A stretch of DNA of 64,000 nt, from positions 1 to 64,000 of the forward strand of contig JAWKTB010000003.1 in the NCBI GenBank assembly GCA_041402005.1, written 5' to 3'. Below are positions 1 to 8,724 of the stretch, piece after piece. How positions within the stretch are numbered: position 1 is the first letter of the stretch; each line of letters opens with the position of its first letter. This DNA is from JAJRXR01 sp041402005 (GTDB lineage Bacteria; Planctomycetota; Phycisphaerae; Phycisphaerales; UBA1924). The notes below the pieces were generated by a model. The model was given only the letters and a program-made list of their open reading frames with translations. It did not search any database and was not told the origin of the DNA. A program made the translations under genes and the position numbers.

Positions 1-998
1 ATCGGGTTGCCCCGCGACTCGTCGATGATCCGGGCGACCGAGTACCCATCGAAGATGCGGATGATCTCGAGCGTCGCCTTGCCCCTGGCGTACTCGCCGG
101 TGGTGGGGTCGGGGCGGATGTCGGTCGCGTCGTCGTAGACGGCGAAGGGCATGCCGAGGATCGCCTTCTGGGCCCGCCCGATCGAGATCGTGACCTCGCG
201 CGCGACGGGGTCGACCCGCTGCACGTACGCGTCGGGCAGCGACTCCTCGGGCAGCGGCTTGACCCGGTCCGCGCCGCCCTGGTTCAGCAGGTCGCGGACG
301 CGCTTGTTCGCGATCGTCAACTGCGTCCGCAGGTCGTTGATCTGGGAGCGCTGCTGGGTGATGGTGGCGCCGGCCTCGGAGGCGATGCGCTCGTTGTTCT
401 CGCGCATCTGCTGCTCGAGGTCCTGGTACCCGACCTGCAGGCTCGTAAAGTCCGAGCGGATCACGCCGACCTCGTCGCCCAGCTCGTCGCCCTGGGCGAC
501 GAACGAGGCCTCGATCTCGCCCATCCGCAGGGCCTCGTCCCGCGCCTTGGCGAGCGCCTCGTCGCGATCGGTCTCGGCCTGCGCCAGGCGGGACTCGAGG
601 TCCGCCACCTGCGCCTGCAGATCCTTGATCAGCCCGAGCAGCGAGCCGCCCTCGCCGCCCATCTCCGCGAAGCGGTCGGCCAGCTGCGCCGAGGTCATGT
701 CCGCCGAGTCCGGCCCGCCCGCGAGCGTCATCGTCTCACGCATCGAGGTGAGCAGGTAGTCGACGACGCTCTGGTGGTCCTGGCGGGCGCGGTCCAGCAC
801 GCGCCGGACCCGCTCCTCGGTCCGCTCCCCCTGGCGCACGAACTCGTTGACCGACTCCTGTGTCTGCTTCAGCTCGTTCTGCGCCTTGGACATGTTGCCG
901 TAGAACACCATCGCGAGCACGAAGAGCGTGAGGCTGAGCACGCCGAGGATCGTGATGGTGACGGCGACGCCGACGCTGGCTCCGGTACGCGCTGCCAT
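1..998 (-). CDS. Coiled-coil membrane-anchored protein, 3' end outside window
   Basis: The reading frame starts at an ATG at 998 and runs off the left edge, so about 332 residues are visible. The first 30 residues hold one hydrophobic segment (VAVTITILGVLSLTLFVLAM) that should anchor the protein in the inner membrane. A long heptad-rich charged stretch follows (roughly residues 35-220, many Glu, Gln, Arg and Leu), which I read as coiled coil. A beta-rich segment comes next (VDPVAREVTISIGRAQKAI). GGAG lies about 12 bases before the ATG. I do not recognise the family. The layout of one membrane helix, a coiled coil and a small C-terminal domain is common in planctomycete hypothetical proteins. 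The gene is divergent from the MgtC gene at 1332. Confidence 0.75.
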   Translation of the reverse strand, partial: MAARTGASVGVAVTITILGVLSLTLFVLAMVFYGNMSKAQNELKQTQESVNEFVRQGERTEERVRRVLDRARQDHQSVVDYLLTSMRETMTLAGGPDSADMTSAQLADRFAEMGGEGGSLLGLIKDLQAQVADLESRLAQAETDRDEALAKARDEALRMGEIEASFVAQGDELGDEVGVIRSDFTSLQVGYQDLEQQMRENNERIASEAGATITQQRSQINDLRTQLTIANKRVRDLLNQGGADRVKPLPEESLPDAYVQRVDPVAREVTISIGRAQKAILGMPFAVYDDATDIRPDPTTGEYARGKATLEIIRIFDGYSVARIIDESRGNP

Positions 999-1331
999 GA
1001 GGGATGCTCCAAGGGGACCGGCTTCGCGCCGGGTCGTTGTGCCGCTCGCGTGGGGACGCTCCGCCCCCGACCCTCCACCGGCGCGCGGCTGTCGCCAGGC
1101 GTGCCGGATCCCTGCCCACTCCCCACGCGGTACGCCCGGGGAGGGGCCGGGATCCATCCTTGGCGCGGGGCGCTGGCAAGTCTCCCCGCACCCGGGCGAG
1201 AGCCTCGACGCGCCGGGGCGGATCGGCACAGTCCCACGACCTTGCGAGCCACCCTGGTCAGGGGGCGGAAAGACCCAAACAAACACCATTATCTTTACAA
1301 GATCTTCACAATTCGCGTAGACTGGACCCCC
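999..1331. other. Intergenic region between divergent genes
   Basis: This 333-base gap has no credible gene. Most of it (999-1260) is GC-rich, and its open frames on both strands are long only because stop codons are rare there. The last 60 bases are clearly richer in A and T and contain the promoter candidate listed separately. Confidence 0.6.
1294..1323 (+). promoter_or_regulatory. Candidate sigma70-type promoter for the first MgtC gene
   Basis: TTTACA at 1294-1299 and TAGACT at 1318-1323 are separated by 18 bases, inside the only AT-rich part of the gap. The expected transcription start falls near 1330, so the ATG at 1332 would be at or very near the 5' end of the mRNA (leaderless), and no ribosome binding site precedes it. 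This rests only on similarity to the general consensus. Confidence 0.4.
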
Positions 1332-1901
1332 ATGTGTTCCCTCGCGACCCTGCCGGTGACCCCGCCAGGTGGGTTTGACCGCCTCGTCGAGCAGTTCAGC
1401 TCCCCCATGGCGGGCGAGGTCATCATCCGTCTGGTGGTCGCGGCCCTGTTCGCGTTCCTGCTCGGGTGGGAGCGGTCGAGGGCGGACAAGCCGGCCGACT
1501 CGCGCACGATGATCCTGATCGGGATCGGGGCGGCGGGGTTCGCGGTCATGGGCTCGGCGCTGCTGGCGGAGCACACGTCCGGGGAGACGGTCCGCGTGGA
1601 CCCGACGCGGGTGCTCTCGTACATCATCTCGGGCGTGGGCTTCCTGGGGGCGGGGGCGATCCTGCACTCAAAGAAGGCGGTGAAGGGGCTGACGACCGCC
1701 GCCGCCATCTGGGTCATGGCCGCCATCGGCGCCGCCTGCGGGCTCGGCGAGTACCTCACCGCGACGATCCTGTTCCTGATCGCGTTCGGGACGCTCTGGT
1801 CGTCGGCGATCAAGCGGGGCCTGGACGACAACGGGAACGGGCACGCCGACTTCAACGCGCCGGGTGTCGACGCGTCGGGGACGTCCTCCAACTCCCAATG
1901 A
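1332..1901 (+). CDS. MgtC/SapB family membrane protein (paralogue 1)
   Basis: This 189-residue integral membrane protein has the MgtC family core: a first helix ending in LGWERSRADKPADSRT, the conserved RVDPTRV...GVGFLGAGAIL segment, and VKGLTTAAAIWVMAAIG. Hydrophobic segments lie at about residues 28-45, 56-75, 95-115 and 118-160. MgtC proteins are linked to growth at low magnesium and to control of membrane ATPases in some bacteria; most other homologues have no proven role. I chose the ATG at 1332 because a promoter-like sequence ends just before it; an ATG at 1407 would give a shorter protein that also fits the family. A second copy lies at 4892 beyond the metalloprotease. Confidence 0.88.
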   Translation: MCSLATLPVTPPGGFDRLVEQFSSPMAGEVIIRLVVAALFAFLLGWERSRADKPADSRTMILIGIGAAGFAVMGSALLAEHTSGETVRVDPTRVLSYIISGVGFLGAGAILHSKKAVKGLTTAAAIWVMAAIGAACGLGEYLTATILFLIAFGTLWSSAIKRGLDDNGNGHADFNAPGVDASGTSSNSQ

Positions 1902-1902
1902 A

Positions 1903-1931
1903 AAACCCGCCGGGGCATGCCCGGCGGGTTT
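1903..1931. terminator. Bidirectional intrinsic terminator
   Basis: A perfect 12-base inverted repeat (AAACCCGCCGGG and its complement, arms 1903-1914 and 1920-1931) separates the convergent MgtC gene and metalloprotease gene. The T-rich tail is better on the minus strand. Confidence 0.85.
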
Positions 1932-1955
1932 GGTCGATCCGAGGCGTGAGGCGCG

Positions 1956-4736
1956 TTATCGCTCGATCACGTACGCCGCGTCCAGCGCCCGCGAGATGCT
2001 CTCGCGGACGTCGGCCAGGTGCGCCGAGGTGTAGGCGTCTGGGCCCATGCCCTGCGCCCGCTCGCACATCGAGTCGATGCGGCGCAGCTCGCTCTTGGCG
2101 AGCGTCGAGATCGTCCGCAGCGCCGGGCTCGACGTGTCGAGCAACGCCAGGTCGATCAGGCGGTCGGTGTGCTCACGCTGCAGGTTGCGGCGGAAGCTGG
2201 AGATCATGGGCTTGCCCGCGTCGTACGAGCCCTTCTTGGCGCCGGCGACCTCGCGCCACGCGGCGTCCGAGACGCTCGAAACGAGCTCGGCGAGCGTGAA
2301 CACGTCGTCCGAGCCCTCCGCCCGGTACTCGTTGTCGTAGACGCGCCGCAGGGTCGTCGGGTTCATGACCATGGTCAGGGCGAACGCCTGGATGCCGCCG
2401 ATCGTGTCGTGCACCGTCACGCTCGGGTCGGCCATCAGCTCGTTGATGCCCTGGGGGTCCCACCAGTACTCCTTGCCCATGTGGCGGAGCAGCTCGGGGG
2501 TCAGCCCGAACGCCGCCTCATCGAAGGAGTTGTCGACGATGAGCTTGAGGGCGCGGCGCTGCTTCTCCGCCGGCACGTCATCGATCGGCGTCCGGTCGCC
2601 CGGGTCGCCCTTGTAGTCGTTGTTGATGTACGACCCGCCGATCCAGTTCGACGCGATCACCATCGACTGGAGGCGCGTGCTCAAGAGGGCGCTGTAGCGC
2701 CGACGGGCGACGGCCCACGGCTCGCCGTCCTTCACGATGTCGTCCAGCAGCTTGCCCCGCAGCTCGTTGGCCAGGTTGATCCTGGACTCGGCGAACTGCA
2801 GGTTGTCGGCGCCCATGTCCCACGTCATGTTGCGGGGATCGGAGCCCACGCTCATCGCGATCTGGCTCACGAAGATGTGGTCGGGCTCGGAGACCTGGCT
2901 GAGCACCTCGTCGAGCTTGTCCTCAGGCCCGTACCCGTAGGCGATCGCCCACTTGTCGTAGGGCCCGATCTCGCGCGTCGCGTACGGGCCCTGGACCGGG
3001 CCGAGCTCGTGGTTGGCGTTGAGGTTGACGGCGGCGTAGTCCATGACCGAGCCGTAGCTGGGGCCCTCGAACCCGGGCGAGTTGAGCTGCGCCAGCGTGC
3101 GGATCGACGAGGCCGCCATGTTGTGCTGCAGGCCCAGGCAGTGCCCGACCTCGTGGGCCGAGATGTAGCGGATCATCTGCCCGATGTACTCCTCGGGCAG
3201 CCCGTCGAGCATCTCGACCGAATCGTCCTTGGAATCGGCGCCCGCGTCGAGCATGCCCGCGTCGAAGGCCATGCCGGCGACGGTGAAGTCGACGGCGAGC
3301 ATCGAGCCCATGCGGCACGCCGCGTTCGTCTGGTCGCTGGCCATCCGCGTCCAGGGGTGATCGCGTTCGCCGAGCGTCTTGTCCGCGGCCTCCTCGAGGC
3401 GCACCTGGCGTCGGGCCATCTCCTGGGCTTGCTTCTCGGGCGAGGCCATCCGCAGGCGCGGGTCCCACTTGGGATGCTCGTCGAGCCACGCGAGCGTCTC
3501 GGGGCTGAACGCCTGCTCGCTCAGGTCATCGGACAGGTTCTCGATCATGCCCCGGATCGAGCGGGTCAGGCCCTGGTGCCACACGACGTCGGCGTCCAGG
3601 ATCTCGCCCGTGAGCGGGTTCGTGCGGCTGGGGCCGATCGCGTAGCTCTGGTCGGACGTGTTCCAGCGGAAGAAGTTGTACCGCGCGTCCTCGGGATCGA
3701 TGTCCATGAAGGCGCCGGTCGCCGCGTCCTGCTGACGGACTTCCAGCGCCCCCACGATCCCGATCCCCTCGTATGCCTGGTTCCACATCTCGATGCCCTC
3801 GCGCACGTACCGGCGGTACGCGACGGGGACCGTGTCCTCGATGTACCAGACGATGGGCTGCTTGGGCGGGCTGACGCGGAGTTTCGGGTCCGCCTTCTCG
3901 AGGTTCCAGCGCGAGATGTAGCGGTCCGTGATGTCCTGGTTCGCGCCCTTGGCGAAGTCGCGCTTCCAGTCGTAGAAGTATCCGACGCGCGAGTCCGCCT
4001 TGCGGGGCTTGAACCCGGGCGTGCCCTTGAGCTCGCCGATCGAGTAGGCGAGCGTCACGAGGCGCCCGCTCGGCGCGGAGGGCGCCTGGTACTCCACGAT
4101 CACGTTCTGCGGGAACGCCTTGGTCTTGGTCAGCTTCGCCAGCCCGGGGTTGATCGCGGCGAGCGACGGGCCGTACCCGGCGAAGATCGTCTCGCCGAAG
4201 AACCTGGCCGACTGCGCCGTCGCGATCGAGCCCAGGTCGATGACGGGCCTGTTGCCGGGCGCCATCGAGACGATCGGCGTCGCCAGGATCACGCGACCGG
4301 TGTACAGCTCCTCGACCGAGCGCTTCGCCTCGGCGTCGCCGTCGGTCCGGATCTCGAGGTTCGGCTCGACCAGCGCGAGCTGCTTGCCGATCTTCGACCA
4401 CTTCACGTAGTACGTCGGGCCCATCACGCCCGCCTCGGGATCGCCCCCCGCGATCGTGCAGGCGATCATGAGCAGCTGCCCCTCGTAGTTGGCGGGCAGG
4501 ACGGCGAGCAGGCGTCCCGACTCGTCGTCCTTGTACAACTCGTACAGGGGCGCGGACCCGTCGGCGGTCGACACCACCTTGGTCAGGTCCTTGGTCACCG
4601 CGTCGAAGGGCGGGTACTCGGGGGCCTTGGCCTCGGGCCCGCCCTGCTGGGCCAGAGCCGTCCCGGTCGTCCCCGCGGCCAGCATCAGCGCCGCCGCCGC
4701 CACCAACACCCCGCCCGCTCGCATCGTCGTCTTCAT
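1956..4736 (-). CDS. Secreted zinc-dependent metalloprotease (DUF5117/DUF4953 type)
   Basis: The protein has 926 residues with a classic signal peptide (MKTTMRAGG..., cleavage expected after ALA-QQ near residue 28). At residues 528-538 it carries HEVGHCLGLQH, the long HExxHxxGxxH zinc motif of metzincins, followed by NMAASS. The flanking sequence matches the large bacterial family annotated as zinc-dependent metalloprotease with DUF5117 and DUF4953, and the length is usual for it. It probably acts in the periplasm or outside the cell on unknown protein substrates. The start at 4736 is supported by GAGGAG eight bases upstream; an in-frame extension to 4880 lacks a signal peptide and a ribosome binding site. 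The gene ends at the terminator shared with the MgtC gene. Confidence 0.9.
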   Translation of the reverse strand: MKTTMRAGGVLVAAAALMLAAGTTGTALAQQGGPEAKAPEYPPFDAVTKDLTKVVSTADGSAPLYELYKDDESGRLLAVLPANYEGQLLMIACTIAGGDPEAGVMGPTYYVKWSKIGKQLALVEPNLEIRTDGDAEAKRSVEELYTGRVILATPIVSMAPGNRPVIDLGSIATAQSARFFGETIFAGYGPSLAAINPGLAKLTKTKAFPQNVIVEYQAPSAPSGRLVTLAYSIGELKGTPGFKPRKADSRVGYFYDWKRDFAKGANQDITDRYISRWNLEKADPKLRVSPPKQPIVWYIEDTVPVAYRRYVREGIEMWNQAYEGIGIVGALEVRQQDAATGAFMDIDPEDARYNFFRWNTSDQSYAIGPSRTNPLTGEILDADVVWHQGLTRSIRGMIENLSDDLSEQAFSPETLAWLDEHPKWDPRLRMASPEKQAQEMARRQVRLEEAADKTLGERDHPWTRMASDQTNAACRMGSMLAVDFTVAGMAFDAGMLDAGADSKDDSVEMLDGLPEEYIGQMIRYISAHEVGHCLGLQHNMAASSIRTLAQLNSPGFEGPSYGSVMDYAAVNLNANHELGPVQGPYATREIGPYDKWAIAYGYGPEDKLDEVLSQVSEPDHIFVSQIAMSVGSDPRNMTWDMGADNLQFAESRINLANELRGKLLDDIVKDGEPWAVARRRYSALLSTRLQSMVIASNWIGGSYINNDYKGDPGDRTPIDDVPAEKQRRALKLIVDNSFDEAAFGLTPELLRHMGKEYWWDPQGINELMADPSVTVHDTIGGIQAFALTMVMNPTTLRRVYDNEYRAEGSDDVFTLAELVSSVSDAAWREVAGAKKGSYDAGKPMISSFRRNLQREHTDRLIDLALLDTSSPALRTISTLAKSELRRIDSMCERAQGMGPDAYTSAHLADVRESISRALDAAYVIER

Positions 4737-4891
4737 CGTGTGCTCCTCAAAGCGCCCGCTCGTCCCTCCCCTCGGGCGTGGACGCGGTTCATGCTCTACC
4801 GATCCGCCCCGCCCTCGGATGCGGGCGGGGCACGGGGGGCTCTTCCCCCTGGGGTATTCTCTCGGCGATCCCCGTCCCACGCGAGAGCCCC

Positions 4892-5404
4892 ATGCCCGAA
4901 CCCATGACCCTTGGCGAGATGCTCCTCCGGGCCGCCCTGGCCCTGCTTCTGGGGGGCATGATCGGGTGGGACCGGGAGCGCAAGGAGAAGGCCGCCGGCC
5001 TGCGGACGATGATGCTCGTCAGCCTGGGCTCGGCGGGCGTGATGATGGGCGGGATGGAGCTGGCCGCCTCCCTCTCCGACGCCAGCTTCCGCATCGACCC
5101 CACGCGCGTGATGAGCGGGGTGATCGGGGGCATCGGGTTCCTCGGCGCCGGCTCGATCATCCAGGGCGGGCGGCGGGTGCACGGCCTGACGACGGCGGCG
5201 TCGATCTGGGCGGCGGCGGGCGTGGGGATCGCCGCCGGCGCGGGGCTCTACCGCCTCGCGTTCGTGCTCGCGGGGGCGGTCCTCGTCGCGCTGGTCCTCG
5301 TCACAGCGCTCAAAGGGACCGTCCTGCCCGACCGTCACGAGGTCCACGAGAAGCGACATCACCACAAGGATGATGCGAGCATCGACCAGGATCTGAGCGA
5401 CTGA
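4892..5404 (+). CDS. MgtC/SapB family membrane protein (paralogue 2)
   Basis: This 170-residue membrane protein shows the family hallmarks: an amphipathic start, LGGMIGWDRERKEKAAGLRT, FRIDPTRVMSGVIGGIGFLG, and GLTTAASIWAAAGVGIA. The C-terminal tail is His-rich (EKRHHHKDD), which is not typical and could bind metal. It resembles the protein at 1332 over its full length, but the tails differ. I prefer the ATG at 4892, with a weak GAGAG just upstream; an ATG at 4904 is possible. The gene is divergent from the metalloprotease (155-base gap) and convergent with the fucosidase. Confidence 0.88.
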   Translation: MPEPMTLGEMLLRAALALLLGGMIGWDRERKEKAAGLRTMMLVSLGSAGVMMGGMELAASLSDASFRIDPTRVMSGVIGGIGFLGAGSIIQGGRRVHGLTTAASIWAAAGVGIAAGAGLYRLAFVLAGAVLVALVLVTALKGTVLPDRHEVHEKRHHHKDDASIDQDLSD

Positions 5405-5409
5405 ATCGA

Positions 5410-5440
5410 AAGCCGCGGGATTGAAATGCCGCGGACGTGA
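5410..5440. terminator. Possible hairpin between convergent genes
   Basis: Two CCGCGG hexamers about ten bases apart can form a short hairpin between the MgtC gene and the fucosidase gene. There is no T tract, so terminator function is weakly supported. Confidence 0.3.
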
Positions 5441-5444
5441 CCGC

Positions 5445-6824
5445 TCACGCTTCGAGGCGTGCGACGCGGACGACCGTGTCGACGCCGTAGGGGTAGCCCG
5501 TCGCGTGGAGCGTCAACGCGCCGGAGGCGTCGCGCTCGAGCTCGAGCTGTTCGTCGTTGTCGAGCCAGCGTGCCCGCGTGAATCGCGCCGGAACGCCCGT
5601 GAAGTGGCGCGGGCCCGGGCCGCGCGGCCCGTCCTCGGGCCAGCGCCCCGCCGTCGGGTTCAGGGAAAAGACGTACAGGTCGATCGATGACGCCTCGTCG
5701 AGGGGGCGCGTCGCGAGGGCGAAGTCGCGCCCCTCGCCCCGCACGCCGCACGGGCGCCCCTCGTAGATCGAGCACCCGTCGGCGCCAAGCAGGCGGACCC
5801 AGTCGCCGACGCGGGCCAGCGCCGCCCGCTCGTAGTCGGGCAGGCGCCCCGACGCCTCGGGCCCGACATTCATCAGCAGGTTCGCCCCCGCCCCCCGGCA
5901 TGTCGCCAGCAGCTCGATCACCCGCGCGGGCGAGAACACGTTGAAGTCGTTTGACGCGATCCCCCATGCCCCCGCGAACGTTCGGCACATCTCCCCGGCG
6001 ACGTACTTGGGCCAGCCGTGTCGGTCGAGCGGGCGCGGCTCGGACTGCTCGAAAGTCGTCGCGTCGATCTCGGGGTTCCCGATCGCGCCCTCGTTGCCGA
6101 TGCCGACGTTGTTGATGATCATCGCCTCGGGCTGATGCTGGCGGATGACGGCGTACAGCTCGTCCTCCCTCCAGTCGGCGTCGGGCTTGGACCAGTTGCC
6201 GTCGAACCAGAAGCCGCCGATGGGGCCGTAGTTCGTGCACAGCAGCTCCACCGAGTCGCGCAAATACTGGAGATACGCGTCGAAGTCCGTGTTGAACCGC
6301 TCGTCGTGCCAGTCGAGGGTGGTGCAGTAGAGCATGGGCACGATCCCCTCCGCCCGGCATCCCTCGCAGAAGTCGAGCACGAGGTCGCGCTTCGCGGGCG
6401 CGTGCATCACGTCGAAGTCCGACAAGCCGCGGGTGTCGTAGAGGCTGAACCCCTCGTGGTGGCGCGAGGTGAGCGTGGCGTAGCGCATGCCGGCGCGCTT
6501 GGCCGCCCTCGCGATCTCGCGCCCGCTGAACGCCTCGGCGGCAAACGTGTCCTTCAGGCGGGCGTAGTCGTCGCGGGGGATCTTCTGGAAGTGCATCGCC
6601 CACTCGCCCCTGGCGAGTTGGGAGTAGAGCCCCCAGTGCAGGAACAGGCCGAAGGCGAGCGACTCGAATCGGGCGACGCGGGGCGCGGGGGTGGGGATCG
6701 CGCCTGTCTTTGGCGCAGATCCTTCTTCGGGCTGTCCCGCGTGGACGACGCGCCACGAGCCGCCCATCGCGACGCCCGCCGCCCCCGCGGACACGACCTT
6801 CAACGCCTCGCGCCGAGTCATCAT
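5445..6824 (-). CDS. Alpha-L-fucosidase, GH29, Tat-exported
   Basis: This 459-residue protein matches glycoside hydrolase family 29, which removes terminal alpha-L-fucose from glycans by a retaining mechanism. Visible hallmarks are FGLFLHWGLYSQ near the N terminus, LTSRHHEGFSLYDT, and GGFWFDGNW, whose Asp is the expected nucleophile. The N terminus (MMTRREALKVVSAGAAG) has a twin-arginine pair followed by a hydrophobic stretch, so folded export through Tat is likely. GGAGG sits seven bases before the start. In marine Phycisphaerae such enzymes help degrade fucose-rich algal polysaccharides; that role is inferred. A nested inverted repeat lies about 45 bases upstream. Confidence 0.9.
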   Translation of the reverse strand: MMTRREALKVVSAGAAGVAMGGSWRVVHAGQPEEGSAPKTGAIPTPAPRVARFESLAFGLFLHWGLYSQLARGEWAMHFQKIPRDDYARLKDTFAAEAFSGREIARAAKRAGMRYATLTSRHHEGFSLYDTRGLSDFDVMHAPAKRDLVLDFCEGCRAEGIVPMLYCTTLDWHDERFNTDFDAYLQYLRDSVELLCTNYGPIGGFWFDGNWSKPDADWREDELYAVIRQHQPEAMIINNVGIGNEGAIGNPEIDATTFEQSEPRPLDRHGWPKYVAGEMCRTFAGAWGIASNDFNVFSPARVIELLATCRGAGANLLMNVGPEASGRLPDYERAALARVGDWVRLLGADGCSIYEGRPCGVRGEGRDFALATRPLDEASSIDLYVFSLNPTAGRWPEDGPRGPGPRHFTGVPARFTRARWLDNDEQLELERDASGALTLHATGYPYGVDTVVRVARLEA

Positions 6825-6870
6825 GAGACACCTCCGCGCGTCAGACTACCGACTCTGTTCGACGGTCTTC

Positions 6871-6949
6871 CGTGCCACTGACCCGTCCTCGGGTCAGTGC
6901 GGTGTTGATAGGGAAGCGCACTGACCCGCAGAGCCGGGTCAGTGGCACG
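6871..6949. repeat. Nested inverted repeats with a CACTGACCC core
   Basis: Four copies of a CACTGACCC core alternate in orientation. The outer arms (6871-6885 and 6935-6949) are perfect 15-base complements, and the inner arms (6890-6900 and 6918-6928) are perfect 11-base complements. The block lies upstream of the fucosidase gene and behind the purB stop codon. It could be an operator array, a terminator for purB, or a palindromic repeat element. Confidence 0.8.
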
Positions 6950-6988
6950 TGTCCTGAAAGCCGCGGGATTCGAACCCTGCGGAGGCGC

Positions 6989-8473
6989 TCACACGCCCCG
7001 GTCGGAATCGCCAAGTGAGTCCAGCTCGTCGGCGTACCGCTCGCGCAGAGGCTCGACGACCTCTTTCAAGAACCGCTCGGTCTGCTCGACCGCGCGCCCG
7101 ACGTATTTCATCGGGTCCATGAGCCCGTCCCAGTCGAGCTCTCGCTTGAGCGCCGGAGCGTGGAAGGCCGGGTCGTTCTTGAGGCGTTCGAGCAGGTCGT
7201 TGTCGAGGCCTTCTTGCTTCACACGCATCCCCGCCGCCTGGGCGTGGACGCGGATCTTCTCGTGGTACTCCTGACGGTCCGCGCCCGCCTTGACGCACTC
7301 CATCAGGATGTTCTCCGTCGCCAGGAAGGGCAGCTCGGCCATCAGATTGCGCTTGACCATCGCCTCGTGCACCACCAGCCCGCTCGCGACCTGGTGCATG
7401 AGGTCCAGCGCCCCGTCGAGGGCGAGGAACGCCTCCGGCAGCGACAAACGCCGATTGGACGAGTCGTCCAGCGTCCGCTCGAGCCACTGCGTGGCGGCGG
7501 TGTCGTACGCGTTGCCGACGAGGTTCATGACGAAGCGGGACAGGCCGCAGATCCGCTCGCACTTCATCGGGTTGCGCTTGTACGGCATCGCGCTGGACCC
7601 GATCTGCTTGTCCCCGAACGGCTCGTCGAGCTCCTTGCGGTTGGAGAGCAGGCGGATGTCGGTGGCGATCTTGTGGAGGACGGCGGCGATGGAGGCCAGG
7701 TCGGCGAGGATCAAAGCGTCTGAAAGCCGAGGATATGTCTGCCCGGTGATCGGATACGTGCGCACGAAGTTGCCGTACCCGCGTGGCGGCATGTTGTTGA
7801 AGAAATGCCGCTCGAACTCGTCGACTCGCCCGGAATCTCCATTGAAAAGCTGCAGAAACGAAGCCTGAGTGCCTGTTGCCCCGCGCAGGCCACGCCTTGG
7901 GATGTATTCGTAGTGGGTAACGTAAAAGTGGACGTAGACCTCGTGCAAATCGCTGGCCCAGTTCGCGATCCGCCGCCCAACTGTCACCGGCTGAGCCGGC
8001 TGGTAATGTGTGAAACCGAGTGCCGGAATGCGGCTGTTTCGTGCCGCCTCGGCCGAGAGCGAACCGATCACTCTGACGAGCTTGAGCATGATCTGAAGGC
8101 CAGCTTCCTCGATAATCTGCGCATCCGCATTGCACACCACGTCCTGGCTCGTGCATCCCAGATGAATGATCGCCTTGGCCGCCGGCGCCGCGTCGCCGAA
8201 GGCGTGGACGTGGGCCATCACGTCGTGCCGGAGGTCGTGCTCGTACCGCGCCGCCCGCTCCATGTCCTCGTCGGTCACCTCGACGTGGGCGCGCATCTGC
8301 GCGATCTGCTCGTCACTTATGTCCAGCCCGCACGCTTGCTGCGCCTCGGCGACCGCCAGCCAGATCCGCCGCCACGTCGTGAACTTGTGGCGCGGCGACC
8401 AGATCCGCAGCATCTCCGGGGACGCGTTGCGCGAGGCCAGCGGGCTGGTGTACGTGTCGTGCGGGCTCGTCAT
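6989..8473 (-). CDS. purB: Adenylosuccinate lyase
   Basis: The 494-residue protein catalyses two fumarate-releasing steps: adenylosuccinate to AMP, and SAICAR to AICAR, in purine synthesis. The fumarase/aspartase superfamily signature GSSAMPYKRNPMKCERI is present with its mobile-loop serine, as are the conserved LGCTSQDVV and FTHYQPAQPVTVGRR segments carrying active-site Thr/Ser and His. I place the start at MTSPHDTYTS (8473), because the 17 residues before it are encoded by a repetitive intergenic element. The central part (about 7700-8150) is visibly less GC-rich than the ends, although the protein reads through without a break. Confidence 0.95.
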   Translation of the reverse strand: MTSPHDTYTSPLASRNASPEMLRIWSPRHKFTTWRRIWLAVAEAQQACGLDISDEQIAQMRAHVEVTDEDMERAARYEHDLRHDVMAHVHAFGDAAPAAKAIIHLGCTSQDVVCNADAQIIEEAGLQIMLKLVRVIGSLSAEAARNSRIPALGFTHYQPAQPVTVGRRIANWASDLHEVYVHFYVTHYEYIPRRGLRGATGTQASFLQLFNGDSGRVDEFERHFFNNMPPRGYGNFVRTYPITGQTYPRLSDALILADLASIAAVLHKIATDIRLLSNRKELDEPFGDKQIGSSAMPYKRNPMKCERICGLSRFVMNLVGNAYDTAATQWLERTLDDSSNRRLSLPEAFLALDGALDLMHQVASGLVVHEAMVKRNLMAELPFLATENILMECVKAGADRQEYHEKIRVHAQAAGMRVKQEGLDNDLLERLKNDPAFHAPALKRELDWDGLMDPMKYVGRAVEQTERFLKEVVEPLRERYADELDSLGDSDRGV

Positions 8474-8500
8474 GGATGAGGATAGGGACCGGGGACCACA

Positions 8501-8583
8501 GATCAGGGACCGGGGACCAGCCACCAGCGACCAGGGAAAGACGCCGATTCCCCCCTGGTCCCCGGTGGCTGGTCCCTGGTCCC
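8501..8583. repeat. Palindromic GGGACCAG repeat
   Basis: GGGACC and GGGACCAG units in the left arm (about 8501-8536) are mirrored by CCCTGGTCCCC and GGTGGCTGGTCCCTGG in the right arm (8553-8583). The block lies just upstream of purB and can form a long imperfect hairpin. It looks like a dispersed palindromic element, not a promoter. Confidence 0.7.
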
Positions 8584-8724
8584 TCCCCCGGAATCGGACC
8601 TACATGGTCCGTCTGCGCCGGACGCGCGGGCTCGCCGGCGCCGGCTCGCCCGCCTCGTTCTCCGGCGCTCATCCCGCGGGCTCGTTCAGCCGCTCAAGGG
8701 CACGCACCACTTCAGGAGCCGAGC

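Noticed and set aside
774..1901. Long open frame upstream of the MgtC start
   Set aside because: Composition is not coding-like before 1332, and most of it overlaps the coiled-coil gene on the other strand.
1956..4907. Long open frames on the plus strand of the metalloprotease
   Set aside because: They are rich in Arg, Leu, Val and Gly and mirror the GC-rich codon pattern of the real gene; no family or start signal.
6955..6985. tRNA-like T-arm sequence (GGTTCGAAT on the minus strand)
   Set aside because: No D arm, anticodon arm or acceptor stem upstream; the region upstream on that strand is the end of purB.
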